A DNA stretch of 15,729 nt from Nanobdellota archaeon (GCA_030688225.1 JAUYIO010000019.1:1-15729), one strand, 5' to 3'; positions 6,641-13,793 are shown, counted from the stretch's first letter. Notes: generated by a model from the letters alone, not told the origin. Numbers and translations are program-made.

Positions 6641-7714
6641 TTATTCCTCAACGCTATACTGGGCTTCTACTTGTTTTCCAGGCTCTAAATGGTAAATTGT
6701 CTTTGGAAGATTGTCTCTGATTTCTTTGACTTTTACATTCAAGTAATCACTTCCTAATTTTATCCTGTCATTCAAAATTCCTGAAAATTCTGCTTCTCTT
6801 TGAAGGAAATTCATAACTCTGTTAACTCCTGTTAAAGAATGAACTTGAGACTTTTGGGTTCTCACTTCCCCAATTATATAAGGGACATGAACATTTACAA
6901 ATTCCCTTGCAAGATTAACAGGGTTTCTTGTTTCATCTAAAAGATCAATTAATTGCCCTATTTTTCCAATTTGATCATTGTATAAATTAATATTGCCTTG
7001 AAGAGAATCAACTCTTATTTTTAACTCTCCATAACTTTCTTTTGCCTGTTCAATAGGAATTTCCAAGCTGTGCAGTCTGTTTAACAATTCATTAGCAGGT
7101 TTTCCTTCAGAAGTAAGTTCTTCTCTTTCTTTTTCAAGTGAATGATATTCTGTTTCAAGCTCCCTAATGACTTTTTCAGATTCATCTCTCGCATTTTCTA
7201 TAGGCAATCTTGAGGAGATTAATTTTTCAATATTTCCTCTTATGTCTTGTCTAAGCTCGCATAAATCTTTTCTTTTTCTTTTAAGCTCTTCAGATAATCT
7301 TTGAACATAAGGAGGAATTTCTTGTGAAATATTTTCAATTAAATTTAATGCATTTTTTAAAGTAACATCCCTGTTCCCTGTAACAAGATCTATTGGGGCC
7401 ATCAAAATCTTTTTTACTAATCCACCGTTTCTTTTTCCATCGTATAATTTTTTTAATCCTTCAATAGAAGTTTCGGAGATATGTTTGTATTCCCCTGCGT
7501 TTTCTTTGCTTACTAAAGCCATTGTTCCTTGCAAGACAACGTTTCCTTCACTAACTTTATCAGAAAGTTCAACTGTCAATTGTCTTATTTCTTCAACAGT
7601 TTCAAGGCTGTCTTCTAATTTTTTAAGAAATCTGTCATTCATATAGTTGTCTTTTGTTTCTCCGGCAAGTTTTCCCCAATCAAGAATTTCTTGTTTAATC
7701 TTTTCAATATCCAT
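6641..7714 (-). CDS. coiled-coil protein, function unknown
   Basis: The 357-residue product is helical and soluble, with heptad-like stretches at about 1-60, 130-245 and 290-345. Between them is a basic, hydrophobic segment (GGLVKKILMAPIDLVTGNRD, about 97-116) that could touch a membrane. There is no enzyme motif. The general build, long helices with an IPPYVQRL-type middle and repeated Glu/Lys heptads, recalls TelA-like or PspA-like membrane-stress proteins, but the resemblance is by texture only and I do not assign it. The gene ends 78 bases before the next coiled-coil gene and has its own TATA box, so it may be a separate transcript. A TTAACTATAAAGT motif lies further upstream. Confidence 0.8.
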   Translation of the reverse strand: MDIEKIKQEILDWGKLAGETKDNYMNDRFLKKLEDSLETVEEIRQLTVELSDKVSEGNVVLQGTMALVSKENAGEYKHISETSIEGLKKLYDGKRNGGLVKKILMAPIDLVTGNRDVTLKNALNLIENISQEIPPYVQRLSEELKRKRKDLCELRQDIRGNIEKLISSRLPIENARDESEKVIRELETEYHSLEKEREELTSEGKPANELLNRLHSLEIPIEQAKESYGELKIRVDSLQGNINLYNDQIGKIGQLIDLLDETRNPVNLAREFVNVHVPYIIGEVRTQKSQVHSLTGVNRVMNFLQREAEFSGILNDRIKLGSDYLNVKVKEIRDNLPKTIYHLEPGKQVEAQYSVEE

Positions 7715-7740
7715 ATACCCTAAATCATAAAAATCTTCTT

Positions 7741-7748
7741 TTTAAATA
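7741..7748 (-). promoter_or_regulatory. TATA box of the coiled-coil gene ending at 6641
   Basis: TATTTAAA on the minus strand is centred 30 bases before the ATG at 7714, so the leader is absent or only a few bases long. A TTAACTATAAAGTGATAA motif, half of which matches the sufB palindrome, sits about 12 bases upstream (7761-7778). Confidence 0.55.
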
Positions 7749-7787
7749 TTTCTATTTTTATTAACTATAAAGTGATAATGAGAAAAA

Positions 7788-7869
7788 CGCCTCTGCCAGG
7801 AATCGAACCTGGAAATCCTTTCGGAAACTCGTTTTCGAGACGAGCGCAGTACCATTGTGCCACAGAGGC
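7788..7869 (-). tRNA. tRNA-Ser(CGA)
   Basis: The minus strand folds as a class II tRNA. The acceptor stem is GCCTCTG/CAGAGGC with discriminator G, the anticodon stem is CTCGT/ACGAG with loop CTCGAAA, the long variable arm has TCC-GAAA-GGA, and the T-arm is CCAGG-TTCGAAT-CCTGG. The anticodon CGA (minus-strand complement of 7835-7837) reads UCG, so it is serine, and the long variable arm agrees. CCA is not encoded and no intron is present. Confidence 0.95.
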
Positions 7870-7890
7870 CCACATAACAAAGAAAGAATT

Positions 7891-7898
7891 ATTTAAAA
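7891..7898 (-). promoter_or_regulatory. TATA box of tRNA-Ser
   Basis: TTTTAAAT on the minus strand lies about 25 bases before the tRNA 5' end. It overlaps the end of the thymidylate kinase relic. Confidence 0.55.
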
Positions 7899-7901
7899 TT
7901 C

Positions 7902-8078
7902 TTATCTCTTATTGTAAATATCCAAGAATTCTCGGTAAATATCTTCTGAAACTTTTTCTATCTCTTTGTTTCCATTAATCCTTACAACTTTCCCAAAAAC
8001 ATCAAGATTAGATTCTGTCATTTTTACTAATTCAGAATATGCTCCTATCAATTAATCTATAAATACTGAATTTTCCAT
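7902..8078 (-). pseudogene. tmk: relic of thymidylate kinase (internally deleted)
   Basis: An ATG at 8078, four bases after the TGA of thyX, opens MENSVFID and then hits TAA (8054-8052). The same frame continues for 49 codons to a TAA at 7902. The second part, with GAYSELVKM, FGKVVRINGN and KEIEKVSEDIYREFL, matches the C-terminal end of dTMP kinases (YLELAK, then a VIDG-like strand, then SIEEVSEEI). The P-loop, the Asp-Arg motif and the lid are all absent. The simplest reading is a former tmk gene that lost its middle and kept both ends. thyX just upstream makes dTMP, the kinase's substrate, which supports the reading. A still-used 40-residue peptide from the ATG at 8021 cannot be ruled out, but it would have no kinase activity. 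Confidence 0.6.
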
Positions 8079-8081
8079 GAG

Positions 8082-9431
8082 TCATTTTATAACAATATCC
8101 TGCTCCCCTCTTTTAACATCAAATCTGTTTGGTTCTGGATCAACATGAAGAGGAATTCCTAGATTAGATGTAATCTGTTTTCCGATTGAATGTGCAACTT
8201 TTTGCAAAGTGGGATGAACAAATCTTGAATCTCTAAGTTCAAGCATATAAATTGTTGCGGGCAAATCCCCTGTAAATCTGTTTGAAGTTTTATAACCCAT
8301 TGGCAAGAGATATTGAGAATCCGCAGGAGAAAATGCGAAGTTTTTGATTCCCTTACAGACTTCATACAAATGTTCTGGTAATTTCTCTCTTACTTCTGGA
8401 GAAAAATTCTCAACATACCATTCTTCAAAACCCAAATCAGAAGTAAGCAAAGGCATTCTTTGGATTATCGCCCGATGTCTTTGAATATCTCTAAAAGAAC
8501 CAAAATCTAATTGAAATCTGGCATCAATAGTCCCAATTTGAGACAAATATTTTGGGAGTTCTGTTTTTTCAGGTCTTTTAGAAAATAATTCCTGATATTC
8601 TGATAATTCTTTTAAATCAATTTTACTTAAATCTACAACCGGCTCTTTTGGAGAATTCAAGTCATGATAAAGATAATGATTAGCAATAATATCTTGATAA
8701 TTCTCTGTTTTTTCATATCTTTTATGTGTAAATGAATTTGGATAATGTTTTTTTAATGCTTGTTCTAATCCTTTAGCAACATTTCTTACTTCTTGAAGAG
8801 GATGATGCCTTAAAAAAAGAATTTTATCTGCTGCTTGCCTTAAATTAGTGTGCCATGCAAGATTTGTTAAAGCTCCTGCAGGAAGAAGACTTCTTGTAAT
8901 ATCAAATGCTCTTGCATTAATTGCTTTGTTATAAGTTTTCTCATCTTCTCTTTTTTGTTGAGGATGTAATTGTCTCAATTGCTCTCGTGTCGGTTCTTGT
9001 GCATAGAGATAAAATTTTCTTTGTGTCTCCAACAAATCTGAAACTTCTTTTAGTACTATTGGACCTCTAAAAGGTTGCTTAGAAAAATCAAGATATCTTG
9101 TTGACGATTCCTGTCCTGAGTAAAGAGGATTGTCCTGAATTGCTTTTGCAACAAGCATTGAAACACCTTCAACAAATACGGAAGTTGTACCACAATCTCC
9201 AATAGATTTATGCCCATAACCAACATAAACATCTTTCATGAAAATATCAGGACCTTTTTTTCCCAAGACTTTTAAGTGATGCCGAAGCCCTCCTGTAGAA
9301 CGAGAATGTAAGGCTTGAAGCATTGCTTCTGCTTCTGCATTAATAATTGCTCCAGTATCTAAAACAATAACTTCTCCATCTCCTCCGACGTTAACTGAAG
9401 TATGCTTTAACTTAGAAAAATCATCTTCCAT
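8082..9431 (-). CDS. thyX: FAD-dependent thymidylate synthase, tandem ThyX domains
   Basis: ThyX makes dTMP from dUMP with methylene-tetrahydrofolate and reduced FAD. From the ATG at 9431 the product is 449 residues, about twice a single ThyX, and reads as two ThyX-like halves. The first half has YGHKS (about 71-76), SGQESSTRY (105-113, the SxxxxSxRY part of the ThyX motif) and the AR.LLPAGALTNLAWHTNLR helix (173-198). The second half has QRHR (317-320, the RHR part), then PMGYKTSNRF and a helix LPATIYMLELR (384-400). The canonical RHRxxSxxxxSxRY motif is thus divided between the halves. A TTG four codons upstream is in frame, but a TATA box 26 bases before the ATG at 9431 supports the ATG. 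Such long forms occur in small-genome archaea and candidate-phylum bacteria. The gene is divergent from sod. Confidence 0.9.
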   Translation of the reverse strand: MEDDFSKLKHTSVNVGGDGEVIVLDTGAIINAEAEAMLQALHSRSTGGLRHHLKVLGKKGPDIFMKDVYVGYGHKSIGDCGTTSVFVEGVSMLVAKAIQDNPLYSGQESSTRYLDFSKQPFRGPIVLKEVSDLLETQRKFYLYAQEPTREQLRQLHPQQKREDEKTYNKAINARAFDITRSLLPAGALTNLAWHTNLRQAADKILFLRHHPLQEVRNVAKGLEQALKKHYPNSFTHKRYEKTENYQDIIANHYLYHDLNSPKEPVVDLSKIDLKELSEYQELFSKRPEKTELPKYLSQIGTIDARFQLDFGSFRDIQRHRAIIQRMPLLTSDLGFEEWYVENFSPEVREKLPEHLYEVCKGIKNFAFSPADSQYLLPMGYKTSNRFTGDLPATIYMLELRDSRFVHPTLQKVAHSIGKQITSNLGIPLHVDPEPNRFDVKRGEQDIVIK

Positions 9432-9452
9432 AAAATCCCTCAATCTTCAACC

Positions 9453-9461
9453 TTTAAAAAT
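9453..9461 (-). promoter_or_regulatory. TATA box of thyX
   Basis: TTTTTAAAG on the minus strand is 26 bases before the ATG at 9431, giving a leaderless start and excluding the in-frame TTG at 9443. Confidence 0.6.
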
Positions 9462-9494
9462 AAATCTATAATAGAGAATATATTCCACCAAAAA

Positions 9495-9504
9495 TTATAT
9501 AAAT
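9495..9504 (+). promoter_or_regulatory. TATA box of the superoxide dismutase gene
   Basis: TTATATAAAT is centred 29 bases before the ATG at 9528. Between the box and the ATG lies TTAATAACAATAGTTAA (9510-9526), an imperfect inverted repeat ending in the same AGTTAA half-site as the sufB operator. Confidence 0.6.
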
Positions 9505-9527
9505 GGAAATTAATAACAATAGTTAAG

Positions 9528-10136
9528 ATGATACATGAATTACCAAAACTTGAATATTCTTATAATTCTCTTGAACCATTTATAGACGCAAAAACAATGG
9601 AAATCCATTATTCAAAACATCACCAAGCATATGTTGATAATTTAAACAAAGCTCTTGCAAATTACCCTGAACTTCAAAATAAAACTGCAGAAGAGCTGAT
9701 AGCAGAAATAGATTCTATCCCTGAAAACATAAAAAATGCTGTAAAAAACAATGGTGGAGGACATGTGAATCACACATTTTTTTGGACAATTTTAAAAAAA
9801 GATGTTCAACCTTCAGGAGAGATTCTTGAAGCAATAAGCAAAAAATTTGGGAATTTTGAAAAATTCAAAGAAGAATTCAAAAATGCCGGATTAACTCAGT
9901 TCGGAAGTGGTTGGGCATGGCTTGTTGTAAATCCTGACACAAAAGAAGTTGAAATAGTTAAAACTCCTAATCAAGATTCTCCAATAACAAATGGAAAAAT
10001 TCCTGTTTTGGGAGTTGATGTTTGGGAACACGCATATTATTTGAAATACCAAAATAAAAGAGCAGAATATCTTGAAGCTTTTTTTAGTGTTATAAATTGG
10101 GACAAAGTCAATGAATATTTCTTAAATACAAAATAA
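9528..10136 (+). CDS. sodA: superoxide dismutase, Fe/Mn family, Mn-type features
   Basis: The enzyme converts superoxide to hydrogen peroxide and oxygen in the cytoplasm. The 202-residue product shows the four metal ligands H27 (HYSKHH), H82 (GGGHVNHTFFW), D164 and H168 (DVWEHAYYLKYQNKR). GGG before HVNH and the Gln in TPNQDSP (Q149) are marks of the Mn-specific or cambialistic group rather than the Fe group. Length and start are normal and no signal peptide is present. The presence of SOD shows regular exposure to oxygen. It is divergent from thyX with separate TATA boxes, and its stop is two bases from the end of the convergent regulator gene. The AGTTAA half-site at the start codon hints at shared control with the Fe-S operon. 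Metal use itself cannot be told from sequence alone. Confidence 0.97.
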   Translation: MIHELPKLEYSYNSLEPFIDAKTMEIHYSKHHQAYVDNLNKALANYPELQNKTAEELIAEIDSIPENIKNAVKNNGGGHVNHTFFWTILKKDVQPSGEILEAISKKFGNFEKFKEEFKNAGLTQFGSGWAWLVVNPDTKEVEIVKTPNQDSPITNGKIPVLGVDVWEHAYYLKYQNKRAEYLEAFFSVINWDKVNEYFLNTK

Positions 10137-10138
10137 AA

Positions 10139-10519
10139 TCAGATAAATTTCTTGTCCGTAGAACAAATTTTGCAATTTTTATCAATGCTCTTGTCCTTGC
10201 TTCTATGTAATTTACAGATAATTTTTGAACCTCTGAAAATTGTTGAAAGATTATAAAGAAATTTCATAGATTCTTTTTCATTATTAACTATTTTCTTTGC
10301 AGTCTTCTTTATTTCTTCAATTTCTCTCGCTGAAAATTTAATCTCATTTGCTCTTTTTGAACTGAGATATTGAGAAATTGCGGCTTCAGTTATTCCAAGA
10401 ATCTGTGCAGACTTTTTTTGGCTAAAACCATATTCATTTATGAAAATCTTTGCAAGTTCTCTTCTGATAGCAGGAATTAGATACCATAATTCAATTTCTT
10501 GAGGCATCACTTTTTTCAT
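10139..10519 (-). CDS. helix-turn-helix regulator with C-terminal Cys/His cluster, likely Fe-S or metal sensor
   Basis: From the ATG at 10519 the product is 126 residues. Residues 6-30 (PQEIELWYLIPAIRRELAK) and an XRE-type helix-turn-helix at about 33-56 (QKKSAQILGITEAAISQYLSSKR) match the archaeal COG2522-like regulators. The tail holds C102-x2-H105 and C116-x2-C119, a possible Fe-S or zinc site. An open reading frame runs on to 10579, but a TATA box 26 bases before 10519 and the start of homology near PQEIELWY favour the shorter form. It is transcribed away from sufB, with a 20-bp palindrome between the two. By analogy with SufR and IscR it probably represses sufB when clusters are plentiful. 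That role is inferred from the arrangement, and the protein is not related to either in sequence. Confidence 0.88.
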   Translation of the reverse strand: MKKVMPQEIELWYLIPAIRRELAKIFINEYGFSQKKSAQILGITEAAISQYLSSKRANEIKFSAREIEEIKKTAKKIVNNEKESMKFLYNLSTIFRGSKIICKLHRSKDKSIDKNCKICSTDKKFI

Positions 10520-10540
10520 ATAAAAAGATAATGAATATAC

Positions 10541-10550
10541 TATATAAATT
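10541..10550 (-). promoter_or_regulatory. TATA box of the Cys-bearing regulator gene
   Basis: AATTTATATA on the minus strand is 26 bases before the ATG at 10519, so the transcript is leaderless and the upstream extension of the reading frame is unlikely to be used. The palindrome at 10576-10595 begins about 26 bases further upstream. Confidence 0.6.
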
Positions 10551-10567
10551 TGGTGTTTTACCCAAAA

Positions 10568-10576
10568 ATTTAAATA
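10568..10576 (+). promoter_or_regulatory. TATA box of the sufB operon
   Basis: ATTTAAATA is centred 26 bases before the ATG at 10598. This spacing selects M3 (10598) rather than the ATG at 10592 as the start, giving a leaderless mRNA. Confidence 0.65.
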
Positions 10577-10595
10577 CATTAACTATAGTTAATGT
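10576..10595. promoter_or_regulatory. 20-bp perfect palindrome, operator of the sufB operon
   Basis: ACATTAACTATAGTTAATGT is a perfect inverted repeat touching the 3' edge of the sufB TATA box and ending two bases before the start codon at 10598. A bound dimer here would block the transcription start. The neighbouring regulator gene points away from it, the usual layout of a repressor and its target. It lies upstream of the regulator's own TATA box. Confidence 0.7.
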
Positions 10596-10597
10596 TC

Positions 10598-12004
10598 ATG
10601 AACAATCCATTAAAAATTGATATATCTAGAGAAATTTATGATCATCATGATGAGGAAGATCTTCTCTATAAATCAAACAAAGGAATTTCTGAAGAAGTTG
10701 TAAGAGAAATTTCTCAACAAAAAAAAGAGCCAGAATGGATGCTTCAAAAAAGACTTGAAGGATTTCAAATATTCAAAGAATTAAAAATGCCTGAATGGGG
10801 TCCAAGTCTTAAAGAACTTGATTTAAACAAAATACATTTTTTCATGCGCCCAAATGCAAAAAAAAATTCTAAACGTTGGGAAGACGTTCCTGAAAATATA
10901 AAAAAAACATACGAAAAACTAGGAATTCCTGAAGCAGAAAGACAAAGCCTTGGAGGAGTCGGGGCACAATATGAATCAGAAGTTATCTATCATAATTTAA
11001 AAGAAGATTTAAAAAAACAAGGAGTGATTTTTTTGGATTGTGATGAAGCTTTAAAACAATATCCTGATTTGTTCAGAAAATATTTCATGACAACATGCAT
11101 TTCTCCAAAACTCCATAAATTTGCAGCTTTACATTCTGCAGTTTGGAGTGGTGGAACTTTCATCTACGTTCCAAAAAATATAAAAGTAAAACTCCCTCTC
11201 CAAGCATATTTCAGAATGAATTCAGAAAAAGGAGGACAATTTGAACACACATTAATAATTGCAAATGAAAATTCAGAAGTTCATTATATTGAAGGATGTT
11301 CTGCTCCAAGATACGAGGAAAATTCTCTGCATGCAGGATGTGTTGAAATCCACGTGTTAAAAGGTGCAAGAGTCAGATATTCAAGTATTGAAAATTGGAG
11401 CAAAAATACTTACAATCTAAACACAAAAAGAGCAGTTGTCCACGAAAACGGAATAATGGAATGGGTGAATGGAAATTTAGGAAGCAAGGTAACAATGCTT
11501 TACCCTTGCAGTGTTCTCGTAGGTGAAAACTCTAAAACAAATTATACAGGAATTGCATTTGCAGGAGAAGGACAATACCAAGACACAGGATGCAAAGTAT
11601 ATCATTTTTCCAAAAACACAAGTTCAAACATAGTAAGTAAAGGAATAAGCAAGGATGGAGGAATAAGCTCTTATAGAGGATTAGTTGATATAAAAAAAGA
11701 TGCAATAAATTCAAAATCAAGCGTGAGATGCGACGGATTAATGCTTGATAACAAAAGTAAAGCAATAACTTGTCCGAGCATGGTTGTCAGCGAAGATAAT
11801 GTAAAAGTTTCTCACGAGGCAGCAGTTGGAAAAATAGGAGAAGAAGAATTATTTTACCTAATGTCGCGTGGTTTAAGTGAAGAAGACGCAACAAAATTAA
11901 TTGTCTCTGGATACATAGAACCTGTAATCAAAGAACTCCCTCTTGAATATGCAGTAGAATTAAATAAATTAATAGAAATGGAAATAGAAAACTCTGTTTG
12001 TTAA
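10598..12004 (+). CDS. sufB: Fe-S assembly scaffold protein SufB
   Basis: SufB with SufC forms the cytoplasmic scaffold on which Fe-S clusters are built. The 468-residue product has the SufB N-terminal region (YESEVIYHNLKEDLKKQGV), the beta-helix core (WSGGTFIYVPKNIKVKLPLQ, GQFEHTLIIANENSEVHYIEG) and the conserved end (SHEAAVGKIGEEELFYLMSRGLSEEDATKLIV). The position of E. coli C405, as aligned by eye, holds Ser, and a Cys lies a few residues on (AITCPSM). SufB ends in many species with SVG, here with SVC, an unusual terminal cysteine. No sufD is present in the window, so the scaffold may be a SufB homodimer with SufC. An ATG two codons upstream lies inside the operator palindrome and is less likely. 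The iscU-type gene starts one base after this stop. Regulation is probably by the divergent Cys-bearing repressor. Confidence 0.97.
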   Translation: MNNPLKIDISREIYDHHDEEDLLYKSNKGISEEVVREISQQKKEPEWMLQKRLEGFQIFKELKMPEWGPSLKELDLNKIHFFMRPNAKKNSKRWEDVPENIKKTYEKLGIPEAERQSLGGVGAQYESEVIYHNLKEDLKKQGVIFLDCDEALKQYPDLFRKYFMTTCISPKLHKFAALHSAVWSGGTFIYVPKNIKVKLPLQAYFRMNSEKGGQFEHTLIIANENSEVHYIEGCSAPRYEENSLHAGCVEIHVLKGARVRYSSIENWSKNTYNLNTKRAVVHENGIMEWVNGNLGSKVTMLYPCSVLVGENSKTNYTGIAFAGEGQYQDTGCKVYHFSKNTSSNIVSKGISKDGGISSYRGLVDIKKDAINSKSSVRCDGLMLDNKSKAITCPSMVVSEDNVKVSHEAAVGKIGEEELFYLMSRGLSEEDATKLIVSGYIEPVIKELPLEYAVELNKLIEMEIENSVC

Positions 12005-12005
12005 A

Positions 12006-12368
12006 ATGAATCAGGAAAATCAAAAAGAGAGAATGTTTGAACTTTATGAAGACAAAACAAATTTCGGAACATTAAAAGAAAAAACACATACAGTAAAGCA
12101 CAAAAATCCTATCTGCAACGATGAAATAATAATAGAACTAAAAATAGAAAATAATAAAATCGTTGATGCAAAATTTTCAGGAATAACTTGTTTCATAAGC
12201 ACAATCTCTTCTGCAGCACTTCTGGAGAAAATAAAAGGGATGACTGTTGAAGAAGTAAAAAAATTAAAAAAAGAAGATTTAGACAAGGCTATAGGAACAG
12301 AAGTAATGTATACAAGAATTGCTTGTGAGTTAATGCCTCTTGAAGCAATAAAAAAAATAAAATGTTAG
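12006..12368 (+). CDS. iscU: IscU/SufU-type Fe-S scaffold or sulfur transfer protein
   Basis: IscU-fold proteins receive sulfur from a cysteine desulfurase and hold a nascent cluster. The 120-residue product has all three ligand cysteines: C37 in NPICND with D39, C62 in GITCFISTISSAALLEKIKG, and C107 in RIACELMPLEAI. The 44-residue gap from C62 to C107 fits IscU and lacks the insertion of about 18-20 residues of bacterial SufU. The His before the last Cys in IscU is also missing (RIAC), so it stands between the two groups. The C-terminus is a lone C120. It is placed between sufB and sufC, overlapping sufC by seven bases, so scaffold and transfer steps are made together. The partner is probably the desulfurase at 1365-2507. 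Confidence 0.93.
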   Translation: MNQENQKERMFELYEDKTNFGTLKEKTHTVKHKNPICNDEIIIELKIENNKIVDAKFSGITCFISTISSAALLEKIKGMTVEEVKKLKKEDLDKAIGTEVMYTRIACELMPLEAIKKIKC

Positions 12369-13093
12369 AGATAAAAAATTTAAACGTAAACATCAACGAA
12401 AAAGAAATATTAAGAAACATAAATATGAATCTTGAAAAAGGAAAGATTTATGTTCTCATGGGGCCTAATGGTTCTGGGAAAAGCACACTTGCAAACACAA
12501 TAATGGGAAACCCAAAATACAGTATAAAATCAGGAAAAATTCTACTGAACAATGATGATATAACAAATAACTCCCCGAATGAAAAAGCCAAAAAAGGTTT
12601 ATTCCTCTCTTTTCAATATCCTCAGGAAATATCAGGTGTGACAATCTCAAATTTTTTAAAACAATCTTACAATTCTTTAAAGAAAAAAACTTTGTCTTTC
12701 CTTGAATTCAAAAAACTCTTGAAAGAAAAAGCAAATTTATTAAAGATAAATGAAACATTTTTAGAAAGATACCTTAACGAAGGATTTTCAGGAGGAGAAA
12801 AGAAAAAAACAGAAATTTTTCAGATGCTGGTCCTTAACCCAGCAATTGCCATTCTTGATGAAAGTGATTCAGGGCTTGATATTGATTCATTAAAAATTGT
12901 TGCAGAAGGAATAAATAAATTCATGAACCATGAAAAAACAATCCTCATAATAACTCATCATAAAAAAATATTTGATTACGTAAATCCCGACAAAGTTTTT
13001 ATAATGAAAAATGGAGAGATAATTATCCAAAAAGGAAGAGAGATAATTGAAGAACTTGAAAAAAGAGGATATGAAAACATAAAAAATGATTAA
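12362..13093 (+). CDS. sufC: Fe-S assembly ATPase SufC
   Basis: SufC is the ABC-type ATPase that drives shape changes in the SufB scaffold. It is soluble and is not a transporter. The 243-residue product has Walker A GPNGSGKST (34-42), Q-loop Q85 in SFQYP, the signature FSGGEKKK (142-149), Walker B AILDESDSGLDID (163-175) and the switch His in THH (199-200). FSGGEKKKTEIFQ and DSGLDIDSLKIVAEG are family hallmarks. DES replaces the more common DET in Walker B, a mild change. The start overlaps iscU by seven bases and the end overlaps the flavin reductase by eight, so all four genes are co-transcribed and coupled. Confidence 0.97.
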   Translation: MLEIKNLNVNINEKEILRNINMNLEKGKIYVLMGPNGSGKSTLANTIMGNPKYSIKSGKILLNNDDITNNSPNEKAKKGLFLSFQYPQEISGVTISNFLKQSYNSLKKKTLSFLEFKKLLKEKANLLKINETFLERYLNEGFSGGEKKKTEIFQMLVLNPAIAILDESDSGLDIDSLKIVAEGINKFMNHEKTILIITHHKKIFDYVNPDKVFIMKNGEIIIQKGREIIEELEKRGYENIKND

Positions 13094-13781
13094 AGAGTTC
13101 AAGTCTAAAATCTTGGAAATAAAAAAGATTACAGAGGACACAAGTATCTTTAGGTTAAGCATACCAAGAAACTTTGAATTTAAAGCAGGACAATATGTTC
13201 TTCTTGGTTTTGATATTGAAGGAAAAAGAATGAATAGGGCTTATTCTATAGCATCTTCTCCTAATAAAAAAGAGTTTATTGAACTTTGCATAAAGAAAGT
13301 TGGACATAAAAGAGTTTCTGATAAAATTCATGAATTAAAAAAAGGTGATGAAATTCTCGTTAAAGGGGCTTTGGGAAACTTCGTCATTCAAAACAAAAAA
13401 GAGGATTTATTTTTCATCGCTGCAGGAACAGGAATTGCTGTTTTTAGAAGCATGATTCCTTTTCTTTTGGAAACCAATTTTAATAAGAAAATTACTTTAT
13501 TAAAAAGTTCAAGATATGAAAAAACAAGTTTATACGATGAATATTTTTCAGATTTACAAAGAAAACATAAAAATTTCACTTTCCATGACATCTTCAGCAA
13601 ACCCAAAGATAATAATTATCAAGATAAAGGACATGTTCAAGATTTTATAGAAAAGTATCTACAGGAAAATTTCAAGAGAGACTTCTATATTTGTGGGTTA
13701 CCTGAAATGGTTGATGAAGTTAAAGAAAAATTAGAATCATTAGGAATTTCTAAAGACAGAATTTTCTTTGAGAAATACTAA
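13086..13781 (+). CDS. FAD-dependent ferredoxin/flavodoxin-NAD(P)H reductase-like protein
   Basis: The 231-residue product belongs to the ferredoxin-NADP reductase superfamily, which passes electrons between NAD(P)H, FAD and a carrier. RAYSIASSP (51-59) is the FAD-binding RxYS motif, GHKRVSDKIHEL follows, GTGIAVFRSMIPFL (114-127) is the NAD(P)-binding loop, SSRYEKTSLYDEY (141-153) could read the ribose phosphate, and CGLPEMV (203-209) closes the nicotinamide side. The chain ends on Tyr, as in bacterial-type FNRs, where the last aromatic residue stacks on FAD. It has no Fe-S domain of its own. As the last gene of the suf operon it is a plausible electron source for cluster assembly or for reducing ferredoxin. 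That role comes from position, not from motif. Whether it prefers NADPH or NADH cannot be read with certainty. Confidence 0.9.
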   Translation: MIKEFKSKILEIKKITEDTSIFRLSIPRNFEFKAGQYVLLGFDIEGKRMNRAYSIASSPNKKEFIELCIKKVGHKRVSDKIHELKKGDEILVKGALGNFVIQNKKEDLFFIAAGTGIAVFRSMIPFLLETNFNKKITLLKSSRYEKTSLYDEYFSDLQRKHKNFTFHDIFSKPKDNNYQDKGHVQDFIEKYLQENFKRDFYICGLPEMVDEVKEKLESLGISKDRIFFEKY

Positions 13782-13793
13782 TAAAAATAAACC

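Noticed and set aside
7772..7978. Plus-strand open frame across tRNA-Ser
   Set aside because: It is built from the antisense of a tRNA and of the tmk relic, a common false gene call.
9432..9443. TTG start for thyX
   Set aside because: The TATA box is only about 14 bases upstream of it, too near, whereas the ATG at 9431 is correctly spaced.
10520..10579. Extended N-terminus of the Cys-bearing regulator from the ATG at 10579
   Set aside because: It would run through the regulator's own TATA box and into the palindrome, and the added residues have no regulator-like character.
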